Of a stretch of 53,905 nucleotides of DNA, positions 52,101-53,905 are shown in pieces (the stretch's first letter is position 1; the number at the start of each line of letters is the position of its first letter). The notes under the pieces were generated by a model. It saw nothing but the letters and a program-made list of their open reading frames with translations. It was not told the origin of the DNA and did not search any database. Both the position numbers and the translations under genes were made by a program. This DNA is from Thorsellia anophelis DSM 18579 (GTDB lineage: Bacteria; Pseudomonadota; Gammaproteobacteria; Enterobacterales; Thorselliaceae), in NCBI RefSeq assembly GCF_900111395.1, contig NZ_FOHV01000017.1:1-53905 (forward strand), given 5' to 3'.

Positions 52101-53905
52101 TCAGAACGAACAATCCCTTTATATTCCGGTTGTCTATCATCTGTTGAACTACCTGGTTCGATAGTACCTTTAACCTTACCCACATCATCATATAAATCGA
52201 TATCATTTGCTTTTAATGAAGGGGGTTTAGCGATGTCAATAGTGAAATCAATTCTTGATTTTTCACCATACGTACCCGCTTTATTAATAGCTGAGACTTC
52301 AATATAACGATTGCCTAATGGTAGATCTTCTGTAAATTGATAAGACCATGCATTATTGGCAACCATCGCGCGGCCAACTTCTTTACCATCAACAAAAATG
52401 GCAACTTCTGAAACTTCACTTGGCACGCGACCTGTTACAGTTGGCTGCCTATCATCTGTCATAGTGCCATTTGTGATTGGGCCTTTAAATTGACCTACAT
52501 CATCTAAAATTTCCCATTGAGTCACATCAATAATAGCTGGAATACTGGTATCAACAACTAAATTAAATGGCGTTGTCGGTGCAAATTCAGTCATATTGCC
52601 AGCTTTATCGACTGCTTTGAATTGGAAACCATATTGACCGTCAGCTAGGGCTAAGTTTGCTGGTAATTCAAATGACCATGAGCCATCAGCTTGTACAATT
52701 ACTTCTGGATCTAATGCGACTTCATCACCATTAATATACAAACGTATTGTAGCGCCAACTTCAGCCTTACCGCTGAATGTTGGGCGAGTATCATCTGTAT
52801 GATCATTCGATTTCAATGCACCTTTTAATTCACCAACATTGTCTGTTACTGATTCTAAAATTAATCTATCTTCAGGAAGAGTAGATACCTCTGTATCAAT
52901 ATTGATTTCAAATGCTGGTTGTGGCATTTTTGATGTTTCATTACCTGCTGCATCCACTGCCGAGAACTGAATCAGGTGCTTGCCATTTACTAATGCAGTT
53001 GCCAATTCATATGACCAGTCACCTTTCTCATCAATTAATACTGCAGGTGTGATTTCTACTTCTTTACCATCAACAAACAGTTTCAATCTAGTGCCTGGCT
53101 CACCGCGTCCATTAAACGTTGGGTTTTTATCATCAGAGAAATCACCTGATTTAATTTCACCTGTATACTGACCAATATTATCAACTACATTAGTCACATT
53201 AAATTCAAACCCAGGGATGACATTCACTTCTGTGTCGACTGTGATATTATAAATATTACTTGGATTACTAGTATTGCCCGCTCTATCTGTTACAGTGATG
53301 TAAAACTCATATTGATTATCAACAAGCGTTTGACTTGTAATTGTCCACAATCCAGTTGCATCAGCAATTACCTCACCAATCAATGTTCCATCAAGTTGGT
53401 TATACAACTTAACTAAGCCACCGGCCTCTGCATTGCCACTAAAGACTAATTGGTTGTCATTGGTAAAGGCGCCATTTGCCAAGCTACCGGAGATTGGATC
53501 CACATCATCAACAATTGTCGTAATTTGGCCAATTGATGGTGCAGTAGTATCAATATCAATCGGTTTAAGCGTAGCTGGGCCTTTATTGCCTGCTTTATCT
53601 TGTTGTTGAATGCTTAGCTCACCTTCAAATCCTTCATTGAGTTCAGGTAAGGTTAATTCAAAATTCGCTTCACCATTTCCATCAGCTGGACCGTACGTTA
53701 ATGGATACTGACCGTCTTTTGGAGAAGTGCTAAAGACAATTTCTTCACCGCCTGGAAGCGTAATCACAACATCTAAGCCTGCTTCACCTTTGCCTTTAAT
53801 TGTAGGCGCTAAGCTACTGACTTCGCCTGTTTCGGGATTTGCTCCTACTATTTCTATTTCATCTATAGCAGGTGGGGCTTTTGTATCCACAATAATTGGG
53901 AAACT
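40196..53905 (-). CDS. Giant type I-secreted Ig-repeat RTX adhesin, N-terminus beyond window
   Basis: At least 4,569 codons are open to the right edge, so the gene starts outside the window. It belongs to the BapA/LapA/SiiE class of giant surface adhesins that mediate biofilm formation or host contact. Seen from N to C: 23 Big_13-like Ig repeats of about 100 residues (53905-46515), including a six-domain block present three times; 12 Ig-like repeats of a second kind of about 106 residues, each starting like SIxxDTGxxGDFxTxDNTL (46515-42690); two further Ig-like domains; a region of WxxW/GGYVIVWT-type beta repeats (about 42040-40730); RTX nonapeptides GSGNDYIIAYD and GGDGNDTLIW (about 40500-40620); and a C-terminal type I secretion end. 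Export is most likely by the transporter genes downstream. A terminator follows. Confidence 0.93.
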   Translation of the reverse strand, partial: SFPIIVDTKAPPAIDEIEIVGANPETGEVSSLAPTIKGKGEAGLDVVITLPGGEEIVFSTSPKDGQYPLTYGPADGNGEANFELTLPELNEGFEGELSIQQQDKAGNKGPATLKPIDIDTTAPSIGQITTIVDDVDPISGSLANGAFTNDNQLVFSGNAEAGGLVKLYNQLDGTLIGEVIADATGLWTITSQTLVDNQYEFYITVTDRAGNTSNPSNIYNITVDTEVNVIPGFEFNVTNVVDNIGQYTGEIKSGDFSDDKNPTFNGRGEPGTRLKLFVDGKEVEITPAVLIDEKGDWSYELATALVNGKHLIQFSAVDAAGNETSKMPQPAFEINIDTEVSTLPEDRLILESVTDNVGELKGALKSNDHTDDTRPTFSGKAEVGATIRLYINGDEVALDPEVIVQADGSWSFELPANLALADGQYGFQFKAVDKAGNMTEFAPTTPFNLVVDTSIPAIIDVTQWEILDDVGQFKGPITNGTMTDDRQPTVTGRVPSEVSEVAIFVDGKEVGRAMVANNAWSYQFTEDLPLGNRYIEVSAINKAGTYGEKSRIDFTIDIAKPPSLKANDIDLYDDVGKVKGTIEPGSSTDDRQPEYKGIVRSEVIKFVNIYLDGNYAATVEVDSEGNWSYTVPAQLSGGEHKFQAAPVSASGIEGDKTTEWAFNVLATRPERPSIIEVTDDFGNAAKVIQPEGITNDKNLTIRGTAESSIKVIINVNGVYATEVTSGADGKWVIDLPNNIITSDGTYNITAYVKDAAGQDSDETGIYQVIYDGTAPSKPIFNIEDAQGQVKGSVVNNSTIDDSAPKISGKAESGDSKIEIFNNGTSVGFANVNTDGTWSMNLALADGSHKITIKETDKAGNVSSESDALNFVVNTTALVLTVDYAEVNAITADGPVTEINTGGLTNDRTPTLVGKAQPGAVVEIWEDGIKINATNIVADANGQWRFNVPSNFINDNGDGIHTYQIKTEDAAGNKASKEFKIKYDLTAPDKGEIVSVEDTTTPNTGLLTNGSGTNETSPILRGTGEAGTTVRVYDKVTGNEVIASTTVDNQGNWVLKLTALPDGEHEFQVTFTDAAGNTSPMSDAFKIDIDSSKPEILMPDSFEILDNVGEFQGPIKANDTTDDNKPSLIGRAPDDVKQVAIFVDGIEVDRATVLNNEWSYDIQTALSDGQHRISIAPVNRVGTLGEKTEVVFSVETAQPGKLNESLLDLVDNVGDIQGTIKKGDSTDDRLPEFKGTAGSTTKFVKIYLDGDYIATVDVKVDGSWSYTPPSNLSGGNHRFEAAPLTKSGVEGEKTQSWNFNVIAQKPAQPTIDTLVDDYLETGSVIVQPDGLTNDKTLTVNGRAEAGVTINLLVNGQPAGTVKAGMDGKWSLDIPATSITADGQYNVTATATDAAGQTSEEETGIYRFNYDGTAPNKPVILAITDSVGDKQGSISKGDIIDDETPVISGKAESGNSSVAIYNNGSKIGMASVNPDGTWSYTLNLAQGPHNITVVETDKAGNASNQSDAFNFTIDSSSVELKVNYLEDNKGNTATQVLKGGLTNDDTPLLVGTATPGATIELYENGEKLNIGVVKADGTGKWSFIIPLQYVTDGEHFYEIRTQSKSGNIVKAPFDVTYDLTAPNAGVIESVEDTVSPVLGTLENDDATNDSSPTLRGKAEPGSKVIVFDRFNNQTIGEAPVDLDGNWVFKATELEDGIHRFVIKVVDQAGNISGDSNEYRIEVDTSVPPALPANAFDVIDDVGQFKGKITPNSFTDDKRPDLEGRAPNGVEEIAIFIDGKEIGRVPVINNTWNYKLTKDLADGEHTIAVAPVNHVGTLGDKTSLTFTVDTSAPTALNEQFLDLFDNEGAKQGTIVRGESTDDRQPEFKGIAGGKTKFIKIYLDGKEVTTVPVNEDGTWSYTPPTNLSGGMHNFQAAPLTQSGVEGNLSSAWNFNVLASKPSIPTIDTLTDNYLEDNGSQIVQPGGLTNDKTITVNGRSEGGVKIIILLDDVEVAQGTASADGRWSVEVPANKITNDGQYKITAIAKDAADQSSDPTGEYLFNYDGTAPNKPALPTITDSVGDKVGVVENNSTIDDVSPVITGKAESGDSVVTIFDNNLKIGTATVNSDGTWSFTLSLSQGPHSITVQEKDKAGNNSAKSDPLNFNVDSSKVNLTVDYLEDNFGNDNNATQQIKNNGLTNDKTPVLVGTATPGSVIEIWEGNELLSAGNAPVADITGKWTFAIPSQYVTDGKHNYEVRTISKSGNENKYPFEIEYDVTAPSKGTIDSVEDSVAPLKGFINKNEATNDSSPTLRGKAEIGSTVTIYDKTNGQKVGEIPTGLDGNWLYKVTELDDGIHRFVITVTDKAGNVSVESDEYPIEVDTFIAPALDLSDVRLVDDVGTIQGDLVNDAITDDNYPTLVGLNAPDYAKEIAIFVNKIEVGRAIVNPDGSWEYQFDKPIADGKNSISIAAVTKVGNVGSNDASWSITVDTASPSGIKIEITGITEDTEFAGDFITKDNTLTISGTLTRTLRTDERVQISLDDGETWEYAVPTGNSWYFDNSSTILNDGEYNVQVRVVDLAGNVGTTASKLIVIDTKGPDATNSIDIVSITPDTGVEGDFKTSENVITVSGKTTKPIKSDEIVKVSYDNGKTWHQAIVEGGDWSVEIGPLPNNNYTLIAQIFDNAGNEGPSDNQLIEINSSSVSNNVIEITGMTTNTGETTDFITSDNTLVFNGTLLNALGNGESIEIRINNEAWIKIPAADITANSWIFKGFESRQLGDGTYTIDVRIVNSVGSPGSTDSQQVVIDTVAPSKSNQIYIDSIAPDTGIEGDFVTSSNTLRLNGHFDSVLGQGEKVLVSFNNGQSWQYATVINGTQWYYEDNTRYFDEGDYNVKVRIVDAAWNEGASAEQLVVIDNTPPVITKTIDILGISPDTGLPGDYKTAADKFDITGKISAPIGEDIVKVTLDGITWYTVTFIDSTNWTVNIGPFANGKYDLVAQVFDKAGNGAAKDTQAVEIDKAYVTPNTITFDAITDDTGIIGDFKTKDTTLIFTGKLGNTLGENEQVWIKLNNSDWQVATVNGTDWSFMTGTLADGVYNVDYQIVNINGAVGAKDNKQVTIDNKGPDNNQIYIDSITEDSGYDNVTKKDFITNDNKFTVSGHVDTILKADEYIQISLNNGLSWEYATKNGNKWYYSLFDNAVTLNDGTYDIKVRIVDDAENIGATANKAVVVDTSTPSDVDIAIVSISPDNGIPNDFQTNTGNIRVNGTLSKAVEGGRVKVSLDGGQSWLVATVEGTNWYIDLANLNTATYTLRAQVVDLANNEGRFVDKQIVINTGGVAANTISITEISDDSGVVGDWITNDRTLTIKGTLANGLSIGERVEISIDGKTWVQVEVQDRVWVYNNSASSLADGKYTIDVRIINNVNDIGALASKEITVDGTAPDASNKVYFDRISDDNGISSTDFKTNDKTLEFFGHLDKALGENEFVEISFNNGATWVRTEVDGVNWYFDKRSQPFENGSYPVKVRVIDHAGNLGSVTDTQDVMIDDTQVLQNSILITTVTDDTGSSNSDFLTKDKNVILGGTIERNLSVGEYIRVSLNGGKDWLRATVNPDGKGWTLDLTQNPLIDDVYSLKAQIVNQFGTPGAEHERELTIDATITDATISIDGISDDTNIAGDFNTADNTLIFNGRLSVTLASDEFVEISLDGGVTWRKAEVTNTNWTYDNTKEFLNDKLDGYDVKVRVIDNAGNISGTASQNVIINKEPPVGNISVDKVSTLDTTPTVTGSFSGLRAGETVQVTIAGKVYSERNGNLTINSATGKWSLKVSDADALNYGSRNDMLLDVQARIVTLSGAVKEDSSKDELTIFRAATVTKSPDFDYLADDTPIFIGRGNVGTGDVITVVIKNNLGQTIATFTSNAGGGVVVDKVNGSWRIPEEAWATKGLTLDRGTYTISTSTKTADGKGEQSGNTESFTIYKPETSVSVADAREQTVSKIYGMDDGSYWVFWVSNMGSANAFDMFAQHYDQKGNAIGSRITVADKDTNAGHSNSDALHYISAYDVHFNTDESFVVYYQTNNGLIPNIAKFNKDGTKISDVPAPNVREWELDANYVQMDNGDYALVFSSGTVHTYNVFMQRFKADGTAIDSVPIQQTFDNNRGSGFTQSLTAVGGNGAPSMEGLTGAYQYYACIGGISTTNLGNGLFAMTYMTSRESNLDTAKDADIFLRVYDFKTGQPVATEIKLTSNDKFYQVDPAVVALKEGGFVVTWASNHESTNANNSGGQMDQFNMYSRRYTLDANNKPVALDAVDKRVNTSTDGVNGVGYNRIQGHYDIAALEHGGYVIVWTKFTAGNRAEIYSQTFDAAGNKLGGETLVSTSSVDKLDLRPDVTGLSDGGYAITWTSSTDKSTDWWTNVGGDIYSVIVNADGSIRGKGDDNIYPTNASYIDNTGALVGNDGVNTLDGKNGATSFNAGSGNDYIIAYDTSFDFIDGGDGNDTLIWNSFDNLDLSQISSKVDSIEYLHLNDAYANTLTLDINDVLAMTPTDDHLLVIQGGATDKVDLDLTDSQWSTLGAQSFRGETYNVYVHATEDAQLWIQQGIAVI
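40500..40650 (-). other. RTX calcium-binding repeats near the adhesin C-terminus
   Basis: The encoded GSGNDYIIAYD and DGGDGNDTLIW segments fit the GGxGxDxUx nonapeptide, which folds as a calcium-bound beta-roll after export. They lie about 100-150 residues before the C-terminus, the usual place in type I substrates. Confidence 0.85.
42690..46515 (-). repeat. Twelve Ig-like repeats of about 106 residues (type 2)
   Basis: Each unit of about 318 bases encodes an opening such as ITEDTEFAGDFITKDNTL, SITPDTGVEGDFKTSEN or ISDDTNIAGDFNTADNTL, a central VQISLDDGETW-type strand, and an end like VRVVDLAGN followed by VIDT. Units are diverged at the DNA level. They are protein-coding repeats in the giant adhesin. 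Confidence 0.85.
46830..52555 (-). repeat. Triplicated six-domain module of the adhesin (period about 1.9 kb)
   Basis: Six consecutive Ig-like domains (A-F) recur three times in the same order, with a fourth A copy at 46515-46830. A copies begin near 52550, 50634, 48737 and 46828, giving periods of about 1,916, 1,897 and 1,909 bases. Markers: A with DDVGQFKG and IFVDGKEVGRA, B with KFVKIYLDG and LSGGxHxFQAAP, C with IVQPxGLTNDKT, D with ISGKAESGDS, E with DGxHxYEIRT, F with SVEDTVxP and SSPTLRGKAE. Confidence 0.85.

Noticed and set aside
40196-53905. Direct-repeat pattern suggesting a CRISPR array or satellite DNA
   Set aside because: Periods of about 300 bases and 1.9 kb keep one open frame and protein motifs; they are domain repeats, not spacers between short identical repeats.

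Overview
The window is chromosomal DNA from an AT-rich gammaproteobacterium. The order thrS-infC-rpmI-rplT-pheS-pheT-ihfA, the AUU start of infC, the tRNA-like operator in front of thrS and the close match of Mfd, ThrS, MalK and GldA to their enterobacterial counterparts all point to a relative of the Enterobacterales/Pasteurellales/Orbales. The low GC and the wealth of adhesins would suit a host-associated Orbaceae-type (Gilliamella-like) bacterium; that genus-level guess is inference only. No tRNA, rRNA or CRISPR array was seen.

Layout. (1) 1-281: what looks like the 5' part (domain I) of a group II intron on the minus strand, sitting directly behind the ihfA terminator and cut by the window edge. 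(2) 353-7565, minus strand: the translation cluster thrS, infC, rpmI, rplT, pheS, pheT, ihfA, with visible control elements (thrS anticodon-mimic hairpin, rpmI leader hairpin, attenuator-like terminator before pheS). (3) 8200-11997, plus strand: two paralogous exported proteins of about 540 residues with Ig-like repeats, each behind the same duplicated upstream block. (4) 12203-21429: carbohydrate genes: an orphan PTS IIC permease with a CRP site, a glycerol dehydrogenase, a small secreted protein, and divergent malK / malE-malF-malG. (5) 21532-26040: a plastic region where two paralogous membrane proteins are separated by an IS30-family element, an IS3-family remnant, an orphan DarG-like macrodomain gene and a decayed TnpB element. 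(6) 26041-29712: mfd. (7) 29991-53905, all minus strand: a surface-adhesion locus made of an inverse autotransporter, a complete type I secretion system (outer-membrane factor, membrane-fusion protein, ABC transporter), a short BapA/LapA-type protein and a giant (>4,560 residue) Ig-repeat RTX adhesin running off the right edge.

How it fits together. The type I ABC transporter, adaptor and lipoprotein outer-membrane factor are translationally coupled and would export the giant adhesin, whose C-terminus carries RTX repeats and a type I secretion-like end. The inverse autotransporter gene follows the outer-membrane factor after only 12 bases and is probably co-expressed, so two different surface-display routes appear wired into one unit. 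The two exported Ig-like proteins at 8200-11997 resemble, in architecture, the soluble partners of inverse autotransporters (SinI/ZirS/ZirU type), and may be clients of the autotransporter 20 kb away; this is an inference. The most interesting items are the 1.9-kb higher-order repeat of the giant adhesin, the short adhesin paralogue without a visible RTX secretion end, the duplicated exported-protein cassette, and the well-preserved thrS operator.
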